64,000 nt of DNA from DASRYH01 sp035687245 (GTDB lineage: Bacteria > Actinomycetota > Coriobacteriia > Anaerosomatales > PHET01). The notes below the pieces were generated by a model. The model saw nothing but the letters and a program-made list of their open reading frames with translations. It was not told the DNA's origin and ran no database searches. Positions within the stretch are counted from its first letter, which is position 1, and every line of letters begins with the position of its first letter. The translations under genes were made by a program, and so were the position numbers. This document shows, piece by piece, positions 34,646 through 43,621 of this stretch. The stretch covers positions 124,001 through 188,000 of the forward strand of contig DASRYH010000008.1 in the NCBI GenBank assembly GCA_035687245.1, read 5' to 3'.

Positions 34646-36508
34646 TTGCCGGACTATCGCAACAAGCTCTCCAGCAGATATGCCATCTTCGCGGGCATAG
34701 TCTTCGCCGTGCTCGGACTGCTGTTCATCAAGCTGTGGACGATGCAGGTGTTGCACGGGCAGGCCTATGCAGCTCAAGCCGAAGAGAACCGCGTTCGCGA
34801 GATCACGGTGCCCGCGGCCCGTGGCCGCATCTTCGACCGCAACGGCAAAGCGCTCGTCACGAACCGAGCGACACTGGCAGTCGCGGTCGCGCCATCGGCG
34901 GCCAAGAACCAAGCGATGATCCAACGCCTTTCGGCATTGCTTGATATTCCGGTAAGCGAGATCAACGACAAGATAGCCAGCACGAAGGAGGCCGCGCTTG
35001 CACCTCGCGTGGTCGCCATCGACGTGCCGCTCGATACCGTCGCCTATCTGGCAGAACACGAGTCTCAGTTCCCGGGTGTTGAAGTGCGCACCCACGCCGT
35101 TCGGGAGTATCCGCAAGGCAAACTCGCGGCGCACGTGCTGGGCTACTCGGGCGAGATCTCAGACACCCAGATGGCCGATCCTGAGTTCAAGAACTACGAG
35201 CCTACCGACTTCGTAGGCAAGGCCGGTGCGGAGGCTTCGTTCGAGAGCGTGCTGCAGGGAGACCGCGGCAAGCGCATTCTGCAGGTCGACGCGTCCGGCC
35301 AACCGCGCGGCGTGATTGAAGAGGTCGAGCCGGTGCCGGGACGCGATGTGAAGCTCACGATCGACAGTCGCGTGCAGAAGATCGCCGAACGTGCTCTGGC
35401 CGACGCGATGGTCGATGCCCACAACGACCACTTCCCGCACGCGAAGGCGGGTGCTGCAGTCGCGCTCGACGTGCGAACCGGTGAGGTACTTGCCATGGCG
35501 AGCGCGCCCACCTACGACCCGAACATCTTCCTCGGTGGCGTCTCTGAAAAGACCTGGCGCTCGCTTACGACCACCTCATCGGAGTATCCGCTTTCCAACC
35601 GTGCCATCTCAGGCCAGTACCCGGCAGCTTCGACGTTCAAGGCGGTCACTGGGCTAGCTGGTCTCCAGTACGGCAAGACCACGCAGTGGCGGCAGTATGA
35701 CTGCGAGGGCTCGTGGACCAAGATGGGCAAGCAGTGGCGGAAGTGGTGCTGGAACCACGCGGGCCACGGCATAGAGTCCTTCATGGCCGGCATCACAGAC
35801 TCCTGCGACGTCGTCTTCTACGAGATCGGTTACTCGTTCTATAAGGACAAGCCCAAACGGGAGTACATCCAGAAGATGGCGCGCGAGTTCGGCTTCGGTT
35901 CCAAGCTCGGGATCGACCTGCCCGGCGAAACTGCGGGCCGCGTCCCGGATGCGAAGTGGAAGCGTTCGTACAACGAGGACTATCCGGAGTACGCCACCTG
36001 GCTACCGGGCGACACGGTCAACCTAGCGATCGGCCAGGGCGACTTGCTGGTAACACCGCTGCAGCTGGCATCGGCCTACGGGGCGATCGCCAACGGCGGT
36101 AAGGTCGTTCGCCCGCACATCATGAAGCAGGTGCTGGGAACCGACGGCAAGCCTGTCCTTACCGCGAAACCCATTCCCGCACACGTGCCGAAGGTCTCGA
36201 AGCGCAACGTGTCGATCATGCGATCGGCGCTCAAGACGGTAACCACTACCGGTACCGGCGCAGGCGCGTTCCGCGGCTTCGAGGGCACGGTCGCGGGCAA
36301 GACCGGTACCGCGCAGGTCGCAAACAAGGACGACTACGCGTGGTTCGTCGGCTACGTGCCTGCCGACAACCCGAAGTACGTGGTTGCGGTCATGGTGGAG
36401 CAGGGCGGGCACGGCGGCTCGGTTGCCGGGCCGGCAGCGCGTCAGATCTTCGATGCGCTCATGGGTCACGAAGTCGCACACGTCACCGCGTCGGACAGGT
36501 CGAGGTGA
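34646..36508 (+). CDS. mrdA: Penicillin-binding protein 2 (elongation transpeptidase)
   Basis: This class B PBP (620 residues) has an N-terminal membrane helix (~10-30), a dimerisation/pedestal domain (ARGRIFDRNG), a transpeptidase domain with SxxK in YPAASTFK, the SxN position as TDSCDVVFY (Asp for the usual Asn), and KTG in AGKTGTAQV. It cross-links peptidoglycan during elongation. TTG at 34646 is chosen because AAGG lies 6 bases upstream. It pairs with the downstream rodA glycosyltransferase. Confidence 0.94.
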   Translation: MPDYRNKLSSRYAIFAGIVFAVLGLLFIKLWTMQVLHGQAYAAQAEENRVREITVPAARGRIFDRNGKALVTNRATLAVAVAPSAAKNQAMIQRLSALLDIPVSEINDKIASTKEAALAPRVVAIDVPLDTVAYLAEHESQFPGVEVRTHAVREYPQGKLAAHVLGYSGEISDTQMADPEFKNYEPTDFVGKAGAEASFESVLQGDRGKRILQVDASGQPRGVIEEVEPVPGRDVKLTIDSRVQKIAERALADAMVDAHNDHFPHAKAGAAVALDVRTGEVLAMASAPTYDPNIFLGGVSEKTWRSLTTTSSEYPLSNRAISGQYPAASTFKAVTGLAGLQYGKTTQWRQYDCEGSWTKMGKQWRKWCWNHAGHGIESFMAGITDSCDVVFYEIGYSFYKDKPKREYIQKMAREFGFGSKLGIDLPGETAGRVPDAKWKRSYNEDYPEYATWLPGDTVNLAIGQGDLLVTPLQLASAYGAIANGGKVVRPHIMKQVLGTDGKPVLTAKPIPAHVPKVSKRNVSIMRSALKTVTTTGTGAGAFRGFEGTVAGKTGTAQVANKDDYAWFVGYVPADNPKYVVAVMVEQGGHGGSVAGPAARQIFDALMGHEVAHVTASDRSR

Positions 36509-36512
36509 CGCG

Positions 36513-37652
36513 GTGAAGGAGAGAAGCACGTTTCTTGGGGCGGTGAACCCCATGCTCATCACCGTCGTCGTTGCCCTTGCGGTCTATGGAAGCATCGTCG
36601 TCAACGCAGCGGTCACTGGGATGGATGCCGGGCCCGGCATGTTCAAGCGCCATCTCTTCGGCTTGGCGATCGGCCTGGTTCCGCTGATCGTGGCCTGGAT
36701 CTTCGACTACCGGACACTAGAGGGCTGGACAGGTCCGCTCGTTGGGCTGACCTGCTTTCTCATCATCTCGCCGCGCATTCCCGGACTCGGTGCTACTGCG
36801 AAGGGCGCGCAGCTCTGGCTGGAGATCGCGGGCATCCGCCTCTTCCAACCCTCGGAGCCTGCAAAGCTCGTATTCATCGTTGCTCTGGCGGCGGTGATAG
36901 CCAGCCAGAAGGGACGCATCAGCGAGTTTCGAGACGTCGCCCGCATCCTTGCTATGGCGGCAGTCCCCTTCGTGCTGGTCGTGGCAGTCGGGGACCTCGG
37001 AACCGCACTCGTCTTTGCCGCAATTACGATTGGGATGCTGCTGGTCGGCGGGCTGTCCGGGCGGTGGTTCATCGCCTTGGGGCTGGCGGGTATCGTTCTT
37101 GTCGGCGCGGTGCTGGGACTCAACGCCATCGTCGACAAGGCGACCGGGCAGGACAAGTTGCTGAAGCAGTACCAGATGGACCGGCTGATGGTCTTCATCG
37201 ACCCATCTGTTGATCCCAAGGGCGCTGGCTACAACCTCGAGCAGTCCAAGATCGCGATCGGCTCGGGGGAGCTCACTGGTAAGGGCCTGAAGTCAGGCAC
37301 TCAAAGCCGGCTCAACTTCCTGCCGGAGCGTCACACGGACTTCATCTTCAGCGTGCTGGGCGAGGAGCTCGGCTTTGCGGGGGCGGTGACGCTGCTCGCG
37401 CTTTACCTGCTTCTGCTGTTCACCTCACTTGAGATATCCGCGCAGTCGCGCGATCTATTCGGTGCCCTCATATGCACCGGCATCATCGCCATGTGGACCT
37501 TTCAGATCCTTGAGAACATGGGTATGACTATCGGCTTGATGCCCATCACGGGTATCCCGCTTCCGTTCATGAGCTACGGTGCGTCGTTCATGGTCACGAA
37601 CCTCATGGCGACGGGTATGCTGTTGTCGGTATGGGCACGACGACGCGCGTAA
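36513..37652 (+). CDS. rodA: Rod-shape protein RodA (SEDS glycosyltransferase)
   Basis: This 379-residue polytopic protein with about ten helices belongs to the FtsW/RodA/SpoVE family. Conserved segments are QPSEPAKLVFIV, VGDLGTALVF (catalytic Asp region), LPERHTDFIFSVLGEELGFAG and the C-terminal PLPFMSYGAS. It polymerises lipid II with PBP2. The GTG start follows GAGG by 7 bases and lies 4 bases after the mrdA stop. Confidence 0.94.
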   Translation: MKERSTFLGAVNPMLITVVVALAVYGSIVVNAAVTGMDAGPGMFKRHLFGLAIGLVPLIVAWIFDYRTLEGWTGPLVGLTCFLIISPRIPGLGATAKGAQLWLEIAGIRLFQPSEPAKLVFIVALAAVIASQKGRISEFRDVARILAMAAVPFVLVVAVGDLGTALVFAAITIGMLLVGGLSGRWFIALGLAGIVLVGAVLGLNAIVDKATGQDKLLKQYQMDRLMVFIDPSVDPKGAGYNLEQSKIAIGSGELTGKGLKSGTQSRLNFLPERHTDFIFSVLGEELGFAGAVTLLALYLLLLFTSLEISAQSRDLFGALICTGIIAMWTFQILENMGMTIGLMPITGIPLPFMSYGASFMVTNLMATGMLLSVWARRRA

Positions 37653-37661
37653 GGGGAGAAC

Positions 37662-38666
37662 ATGGCTTTGCCACTCGACATACGCGAAATGATGAGCTCG
37701 GGGCAGAAGTATCGTGCCGAGCGTGAGAAGCCTGTCCGCATGGCTGTCTTCGTGGACGCCGAAGCGCCGGAGGCGGCCGTCAAGGCACTGCGCACGGCGC
37801 TCTTGCCACAGACCGGCAATGCATCGCTGCATATCGAAGCGGTCGTTCCCGGCGACGTGCTCGACGTCGACTCGAGCGCCGACGTGGTCGTGGCCCTCAC
37901 GGGACCGGGCAACACGGTCGCGCCCTCGCTTGCCCGCACCCGTGAGCACTTCATCCCGACGGTTGCGCTCGCGCTCGAGTTCGATCGCGAGGCGGTCGCG
38001 CGCAGGCTCGCGCAGCCGCTGCTCGACACTCTGGTCGACGAGGATCCCGCGCAGCTCATTGAGAAGCTTGGCGCGTGGCTCGGTGAGAAGTTGTCCGCCA
38101 AGCGCGTGGCGCTGGCCGCGAACTTCGCCTTCGTTCGCCGGGCTGTGGCCGACGAGGCTGTGAAGAGCACCGCCTTCCAGAACGCTGTCATCGGCGGCGT
38201 TGCCTTCATTCCTGGCGCGGACATGCCGCTCATGACCGCCAATCAGGCCAAGATGGTCATGCAGATCGCCGCCGCATACGGCGAGCCCTTGGGAGCCGAG
38301 CGCGTGAAGGAGTTGGCCACGGTAGTGGGCGGTGCCTTCGTCTTGCGTACGATCGCTCGTCAGTTCGTGGGACTACTTCCCGGCTTCGGCTGGGCTCTCA
38401 AAGCTGGCATCGGCTACTCGGGCACGCTAGCTATGGGCTACGCGGCCATCGAGTACTTCGAGGGCGGCGGCGACGTGCGCGGACTGGCCTCCAAGCTGAA
38501 AGAAGCGCGCGATCACGCCATAGAGGCGGCGTCGACGCGTATCAAGCGGGGCCAGCCGGCCGAGATCATCCCAGCTGACGCCTACGTTGTGATCGATTCA
38601 GACAGCGAGCCTGCCGGTGAGCTGCCGGCCGCTCCTCCGAGTGATACGGCGGCAGACGCCCTGTGA
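37662..38666 (+). CDS. DUF697-containing protein
   Basis: This 334-residue protein has two parts. Residues ~1-150 give a nucleotide-binding-like alpha/beta region without a Walker A motif. The C-terminal half has the DUF697 pattern found after GTPase domains (AFQNAVIGGVAFIPGADMPLMTANQ, then VGGAFVLRTIARQFVGLLPGFG and a glycine-rich membrane-like helix). The function is unknown. ATG follows AGGGGAG. Its stop overlaps the next GTG start (TGTGA), tying it to the radical SAM pair. Confidence 0.75.
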   Translation: MALPLDIREMMSSGQKYRAEREKPVRMAVFVDAEAPEAAVKALRTALLPQTGNASLHIEAVVPGDVLDVDSSADVVVALTGPGNTVAPSLARTREHFIPTVALALEFDREAVARRLAQPLLDTLVDEDPAQLIEKLGAWLGEKLSAKRVALAANFAFVRRAVADEAVKSTAFQNAVIGGVAFIPGADMPLMTANQAKMVMQIAAAYGEPLGAERVKELATVVGGAFVLRTIARQFVGLLPGFGWALKAGIGYSGTLAMGYAAIEYFEGGGDVRGLASKLKEARDHAIEAASTRIKRGQPAEIIPADAYVVIDSDSEPAGELPAAPPSDTAADAL

Positions 38667-40525
38667 CGACTTCGAACCTGTGGGACCGGCTGGAGCCGCT
38701 ACTGGCTTCGGTCGAACGTCCTGCGCGCTACATCGACCACGAGTTCGGCGCCCAACACAAGGCGGCCGACTACCGTGTGGCGCTCATCTACCCCGACACG
38801 TATGAGATCGGGCAGGCCAACCAGGCCATCGCCATCCTCTACGACTGCCTGAACGCGATCGACGGGGTGGCCGCCGAGCGCTGCTATCTGCCGTGGCTCG
38901 ATCTCGCGGACAAGATGCGCGAGCACGAGATCCCGCTGTTCACGCTCGAGTCGACCTCGCCGGTTGCTGAGTGTGAGCTCGTGGGCATCACACTGCCCTA
39001 CGAGCTCACCTACTCCAACATCGTCGAGGCGCTCGACCTCGCCGGCATCGCGCCACGCGCGGCCGACAGGGGAGAGGGCGCACCGCTGGTGATCGGCGGC
39101 GGTCCCTGTGCCTTCAACCCAGAGCCGGTCGCGGACTTCTTCGATGCGATTCTCATAGGCGAGGGTGAGGAAGCTGCGGGCGAGATGGTCGCCGTGCATC
39201 GCGCGTGCATCGCTGAGGGCGCGTCGCGCGCCGAGACCCTTCGGCGGCTCGCGCAGGTGGGCGGCGTATACGTTCCGAGTCTCTACACGCCCGTACGCGC
39301 CGAGGACGGCAGTCTAGTCGCTATCGAGGCTGCCGAAGGGGCGCCCGCCCGCGTCGAGAAGCGCATCGTTGCCGACCTCGACAGCGTGGCGACGCCGGCA
39401 TGTCCAGTCGTGCCCTTCATGGACGTCATACACGATCGCCAGAACGTCGAGATCCTGCGCGGCTGCACGCGCGGCTGCCGCTTCTGCCAGGCGGGCATGG
39501 TCTATCGCCCCGTACGCGAGCGCTCAGCAGACACCATCGTGAAGGCCACGTTGGCCGGGCTCGCGTGTACCGGCTATGACGAGGTCTCGCTCACTTCGTT
39601 GTCGAGCGCGGACCACTCACAGATCGAAGATGTGCTGCGGCGGCTGATGCGTCGGCTCACCGGGACTGGCGTCTCGGTCTCGCTGCCGTCGCTTCGAGTG
39701 GATGCCTTCTCGGTCGATCTCGCGCGTCTGATCTCGAGCGGCAAGAAGTCCGGGCTGACCTTCGCGCCCGAGGCGGGCACGCAGCGCCTTCGTGACGTCA
39801 TCAACAAGAACGTCGTCGAAGAAGACCTGATCAACACCGTGCGCGCCGCGTTTGAGGCTGGATGGCGACGCGTGAAGCTCTACTTCATGATCGGCCTGCC
39901 CACCGAGACCGACGAGGACATCCAAGGCATCGGCCAGCTCGTATACAAGGTGCTCACCACCGCGCGCGAGGCCACACCGCCGTCGCAGCGGGGCGGCCTG
40001 AAGATCGGCGTGAGTGTCTCCACGTTCGTGCCCAAGGCCGAGACGCCCTTCCAGTGGGAGCCCATGCTCACCCTCGAGGAGGTGCGCCGCCGACAGGGCG
40101 TACTGCGGGAGTCGATGCCGCACAAGGGAGTCGATCTGTCGTGGCACGAGTCGGAGGTCTCGATACTCGAGGGCGTAATGGCTCGCGGCGGACGCGAGAT
40201 CTCGGCAGTCATCGAGGCTGCATGGCGGCGCGGTGCGCGCTTTGACGCGTGGACGGAGCAGTACCGCCTGAACCGCTGGGTTGAAGCGCTCGAGGAGTGT
40301 GGAGTCGACCCGGTTGCTATCGCAAATCGCACGCGCGACGTCGACGAGGTTCTGCCGTGGGAGCACCTGACGTCAGGCGTTTCGGCGCGCTACCTCGTTC
40401 GCGAGCGCGAGCGGGCGTACTCGGCTACGACGACGCCGGACTGCAGCTTCGGCGGATGCACGGGCTGTGATGTCTGTGGCGACTTGGGCGTAGACGTGCT
40501 CATCGCAGGCGGTGAGCGCAGATGA
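38663..40525 (+). CDS. B12-binding-type radical SAM protein (TIGR03960 family)
   Basis: This 620-residue protein has an N-terminal cobalamin-binding-like domain (~35-200) and a radical SAM core with CTRGCRFC (~272-279). The remainder resembles the TIGR03960 family, including the CxxC-rich end GGCTGCDVCGD. The physiological reaction is not known. These genes regularly precede a DUF2344 gene and the RNase G gene, as here, so a role in RNA modification has been suspected. GTG start overlaps the upstream stop, and its own stop overlaps the next ATG by 4 bases. Confidence 0.9.
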   Translation: MTTSNLWDRLEPLLASVERPARYIDHEFGAQHKAADYRVALIYPDTYEIGQANQAIAILYDCLNAIDGVAAERCYLPWLDLADKMREHEIPLFTLESTSPVAECELVGITLPYELTYSNIVEALDLAGIAPRAADRGEGAPLVIGGGPCAFNPEPVADFFDAILIGEGEEAAGEMVAVHRACIAEGASRAETLRRLAQVGGVYVPSLYTPVRAEDGSLVAIEAAEGAPARVEKRIVADLDSVATPACPVVPFMDVIHDRQNVEILRGCTRGCRFCQAGMVYRPVRERSADTIVKATLAGLACTGYDEVSLTSLSSADHSQIEDVLRRLMRRLTGTGVSVSLPSLRVDAFSVDLARLISSGKKSGLTFAPEAGTQRLRDVINKNVVEEDLINTVRAAFEAGWRRVKLYFMIGLPTETDEDIQGIGQLVYKVLTTAREATPPSQRGGLKIGVSVSTFVPKAETPFQWEPMLTLEEVRRRQGVLRESMPHKGVDLSWHESEVSILEGVMARGGREISAVIEAAWRRGARFDAWTEQYRLNRWVEALEECGVDPVAIANRTRDVDEVLPWEHLTSGVSARYLVRERERAYSATTTPDCSFGGCTGCDVCGDLGVDVLIAGGERR

Positions 40526-41214
40526 CGCCGGGCGAGTTCAGACTGCGCGTGACGTGGGTGAAGGCCGGCAGGCTGCGCTGGCTGTCGCATCTCGAGGTTC
40601 TGCACGCGCTTGAGCGGGTTATTCGGCGCTCCAAGCTCGAGTACGCGGTCACGCATGGATTCAGCCCGCATATGAAGATCGCATTCGGTCCGGCTCTGCC
40701 AGTGGGCACTGCCGGTCAGACCGAATACGCCGATGTGTGGCTGACGCGCTACACTGGAGCAGATGAGGCGCTGGAAGCGCTGCGCAAGGCCGCTCCCGCC
40801 GATCTTGAACCGATCGGTGCCCAGTACGTGGGCGATAGGGTGCCATCGCTAACCGCAGCGCTCACGATTGCCTTGTATAGAGTGGAGTTGGTGGGGGGAG
40901 AGCTGGGCGAAGACCACGTACGGCGGGTGGTTTTGGAGCTCATGCGTCGCGGCGAGCTGCACATTGAACAAAAGGGCAAAACAAAGGCTTTCGACTTGGC
41001 GGTCTGCATCCCGAAGGATCCGAGCGTCAGCGTCGAGGAGGGAAGCGTCGTTGTGGAGCTTCCTGTGAGAATGGGGCCACACGGGTCCCTTCGCCCTGAA
41101 GTGTTCATCCGTGCTGCACTTGCGGCGTCAGGAGCCGAAGTATCCGCTATACGGACAACTCGCACAGACCTCCTCATCGAAAGTGAGGACGGTAGCTGGC
41201 AGCGTCCCGTATAG
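40522..41214 (+). CDS. DUF2344 radical SAM-associated protein (TIGR03936 family)
   Basis: This 230-residue protein begins FRLRVTWVKAGRLRWLSHLEVLHALERVIRRS and contains HGFSPHMKIAFGPALPVG, the signature of DUF2344. In some bacteria it is fused to the C-terminus of the preceding radical SAM protein, so the two very probably act as one enzyme. Its ATG lies within the end of that gene (ATGA overlap). Confidence 0.9.
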   Translation: MTPGEFRLRVTWVKAGRLRWLSHLEVLHALERVIRRSKLEYAVTHGFSPHMKIAFGPALPVGTAGQTEYADVWLTRYTGADEALEALRKAAPADLEPIGAQYVGDRVPSLTAALTIALYRVELVGGELGEDHVRRVVLELMRRGELHIEQKGKTKAFDLAVCIPKDPSVSVEEGSVVVELPVRMGPHGSLRPEVFIRAALAASGAEVSAIRTTRTDLLIESEDGSWQRPV

Positions 41215-41226
41215 CGGGGAGGATCG

Positions 41227-42720
41227 GTGGCCGACACGGCCCGCGAGATGCTCGTCTCGCACGATAACAACGAAACACGCGTCGCCCTGCTCGAAGAAGG
41301 TCAGCTCGCAGAGCTCTACATAGAGCGGCCTCGCCGAAGTGTGGTGGGCAACGTCTATTGGGGTCGCGTCTCTGACGTGCTGCCTGGCATGCAGGCCGCC
41401 TTCGTCGACATCGGGCTCGAGAAGAACGCGTTCCTCTACGTCGACGAGGTTCTGTCTCCAGACGCCGACGAGCCGGTGCCGCGACGCGAGATATCGCAGC
41501 TTCTCAAGCCGGGCCAGCAGCTCATGGTTCAGGTCGTCAAAGACCCCATGGGCACCAAGGGCGCCCGGGTGACCACGGAGGTCACACTGCCGGGCCGCTT
41601 CCTCGTGCTCATGCCGTTCTCCGACTTTGTGGGAGTCTCGCGCAAGCTCGATGAAGAGGAGCGCGACCGGCTTCACGAAATCGTCTCCAAGCAGATTCCT
41701 GACAAGACGGGCGTCATCGTGCGCACCGTCGCTCACGGCGTCTCAGAGCGCGACCTGGTGAGCGACCTCGAGTTCCTGTTGCGGCTGTGGAAGCGCGTGA
41801 ACCACCTGTCGACGGAAGCACTCGCGCCCGAGGTCATCTACACGGAGATGGACCTCGCCCTGCGCTTTGTACGCGACGTCTACAACGACGACTTCCGCCG
41901 GATGATCATCGACGACAAGCCGACCTACGAGAAGGTCGTTTCGTTCCTCAAGAAGACCTCACCGCACCTGGTGCGCCGCGTCCAGATGCACAAGGACCGC
42001 GTGCCGCTGTTCGAGGCCTACCATCTGCAGGAGACGATCGACTCGGCGCTCAAGCGTTCGGTGGCGCTGCCCAGCGGAGGCTATCTCACGATCGACAAAA
42101 CCGAAGCGCTCACCGCCATCGACGTGAACACCGGCAAGTTCGTGGGCCGCAAGAACCTCGAAGAGACGATCCTGCGCACCAACCTCGAGGCCGCCGATGA
42201 GGTCGTGCGCCAGCTTCGGCTGCGCGATATCGGTGGCATCATCATCGTCGACTTCATCGACATGGAAGAGCAGGTCAGCAAGCAGCAGCTGTCGGCTCGC
42301 CTGGCGGCCGCGCTGGAGCGGGACCGCACCAAGACGCGGATCAGCGACATCTCTCGCCTCGGCCTGGTGGAGATCACGCGCAAGAACGTCACCGAGGGCC
42401 TCTACGGCGTGCTCACAGAGCCGTGTGCGTGCTGCAGCGGGGAAGGGCGTGTGGTGTCGCGTCAGACTCGCCGAATCGCCGTTGAGCGCCGCATGCGCGA
42501 AGTTCTGCGTATCGGCAAGGCCGATGCCTACCTGTTCGGGCTCAATCCGGAGACGTTCGAGCTCATCACGGAGCCGGGACTCAACATCGCAGCGTCGCTG
42601 CGCGCCGACTACGGCCGGCAGGTCACGATTGTGCCTGATTCCGACGCCGGACCCACTGAGGTCAGGGTGCTTATCGAGGGTCGGACAGGAATATTCGGCA
42701 GAAAGCCATTTGGCCTGTAG
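41227..42720 (+). CDS. rng: Ribonuclease E/G
   Basis: This 497-residue endoribonuclease has an N-terminal S1 domain (GNVYWGRVSDVLPGMQAAFVDIG), a 5'-sensor/RNase H-like region and the metal-binding DNase I-like domain (TAIDVNTGKFVG and IIIVDFIDM, with catalytic Asp residues). The Zn-link is the CACC motif in EPCACCSGEG. It lacks the long C-terminal degradosome scaffold of E. coli RNase E, so it is RNase G-sized. It acts in rRNA 5' maturation and mRNA decay. GTG follows GGGGAGG. rplU follows downstream behind its own promoter. Confidence 0.94.
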   Translation: MADTAREMLVSHDNNETRVALLEEGQLAELYIERPRRSVVGNVYWGRVSDVLPGMQAAFVDIGLEKNAFLYVDEVLSPDADEPVPRREISQLLKPGQQLMVQVVKDPMGTKGARVTTEVTLPGRFLVLMPFSDFVGVSRKLDEEERDRLHEIVSKQIPDKTGVIVRTVAHGVSERDLVSDLEFLLRLWKRVNHLSTEALAPEVIYTEMDLALRFVRDVYNDDFRRMIIDDKPTYEKVVSFLKKTSPHLVRRVQMHKDRVPLFEAYHLQETIDSALKRSVALPSGGYLTIDKTEALTAIDVNTGKFVGRKNLEETILRTNLEAADEVVRQLRLRDIGGIIIVDFIDMEEQVSKQQLSARLAAALERDRTKTRISDISRLGLVEITRKNVTEGLYGVLTEPCACCSGEGRVVSRQTRRIAVERRMREVLRIGKADAYLFGLNPETFELITEPGLNIAASLRADYGRQVTIVPDSDAGPTEVRVLIEGRTGIFGRKPFGL

Positions 42721-42762
42721 AATGGCCCGATACGCCCGGCGCCGTGTTTTGCGGAGTTCGCG

Positions 42763-42791
42763 TTGACGGCCCTTACTCGGGCTGTTAGCAT
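42763..42791 (+). promoter_or_regulatory. Promoter of rplU-rpmA
   Basis: TTGACG (42763-42768), a 17-base spacer and TAGCAT (42786-42791) lie ~40 bases before the rplU ATG. The spacer holds CCCTTACTCGGGC-like dyad bases. Confidence 0.65.
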
Positions 42792-42830
42792 ATCTCCTCG
42801 CGCAATGAAGCGAATCGAAAGGTTTCTTAG

Positions 42831-43238
42831 ATGTACGCAGTTGTTGCTACCGGTGGGAAGCAGCTGAAGGTTGTCGCAGGTGACGTGGTCAGTGTCGAGA
42901 AGCTCGACGCTGCCCCCGGAGATACTGTCAACTTCAACGTGATCTTCCTGGCCGACGAAGGCGAGATTACCGTAGACGCCGATGCTTTGGCGTCCGCATC
43001 GGTGACCGGTGAGGTCATCGAGCACTTCAAGGGCGAGAAGGCGATCGTCTTCAAGTTCAAGAAGCGCAAGGGATACAAGCGCCTCAAGGGTCACCGTCAG
43101 GATCTCACGCGCGTCCGTATCACGGACGTCGTTGCGGCGGCTCCCAAGAAGAAGGCCGCTCCCAAGAAGAAGGCCGAGAAGGTCGAAGAGCCGGTTGAGG
43201 CACCCGTCGAGGCCGCCGACGCCGCCGAGAACGAGTAA
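42831..43238 (+). CDS. rplU: Ribosomal protein bL21 with charged C-terminal tail
   Basis: Residues 1-102 are a normal bL21 (MYAVVATGGKQLKV start; FKKRKGYKRLKGHRQ motif that contacts rRNA). About 33 extra residues follow: two PKKKA repeats and then an acidic Glu/Ala/Val stretch. Such low-complexity tails occur in several actinobacterial ribosomal proteins; the function is unknown. rpmA follows after 15 bases; the small protease gene found between these two in many Firmicutes is absent. Confidence 0.96.
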   Translation: MYAVVATGGKQLKVVAGDVVSVEKLDAAPGDTVNFNVIFLADEGEITVDADALASASVTGEVIEHFKGEKAIVFKFKKRKGYKRLKGHRQDLTRVRITDVVAAAPKKKAAPKKKAEKVEEPVEAPVEAADAAENE

Positions 43239-43253
43239 GGCAGGGATTCTCTA

Positions 43254-43508
43254 ATGGCTCATAAGAAAGGTCTCGGCTCTACTAAGAACGGCCGTGACTC
43301 CAAGGCTAAGCGCCTGGGCGTGAAGCGTTTCGCTGGCGAAGAGGTTCTTGCCGGCACGATCATCGTCCGCCAGCGCGGTACGCACTTCCACCCCGGCGAC
43401 AATGTCGGCCGTGGCGGAGACGACACGCTGTTCGCCATGTGCCCGGGTACCGTCGAGTTCACTCGCGGCCTGAAGCGCAAGGTTCACGTTCGACCGCTCG
43501 AGGCCTAA
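43254..43508 (+). CDS. rpmA: Ribosomal protein bL27
   Basis: This is an 84-residue bL27 with AHKKGLGSTKNGRDS at the N-terminus, which reaches the peptidyl-transferase centre, and the GTHFHPGDNVGRGGDDTLFA segment. There is no N-terminal cleavable extension of the Firmicutes type. A strong terminator follows. Confidence 0.98.
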   Translation: MAHKKGLGSTKNGRDSKAKRLGVKRFAGEEVLAGTIIVRQRGTHFHPGDNVGRGGDDTLFAMCPGTVEFTRGLKRKVHVRPLEA

Positions 43509-43545
43509 CGAGGCCTCTGGTTCGTCGCTACTTGTAACGAGCACA

Positions 43546-43582
43546 AAGAGCCCTCCGCCGTCCAACCCGGCGGGGGGCTCTT
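43546..43582 (+). terminator. Terminator after rpmA
   Basis: A 15-bp stem (AAGAGCCCTCCGCCG / CGGCGGGGGGCTCTT, one T-G pair) has a 7-base loop, followed by CGCATAT. Confidence 0.85.
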
Positions 43583-43621
43583 CGCATATCATGACGGCAG
43601 ATATTCAAGGAGGTGAGCGCG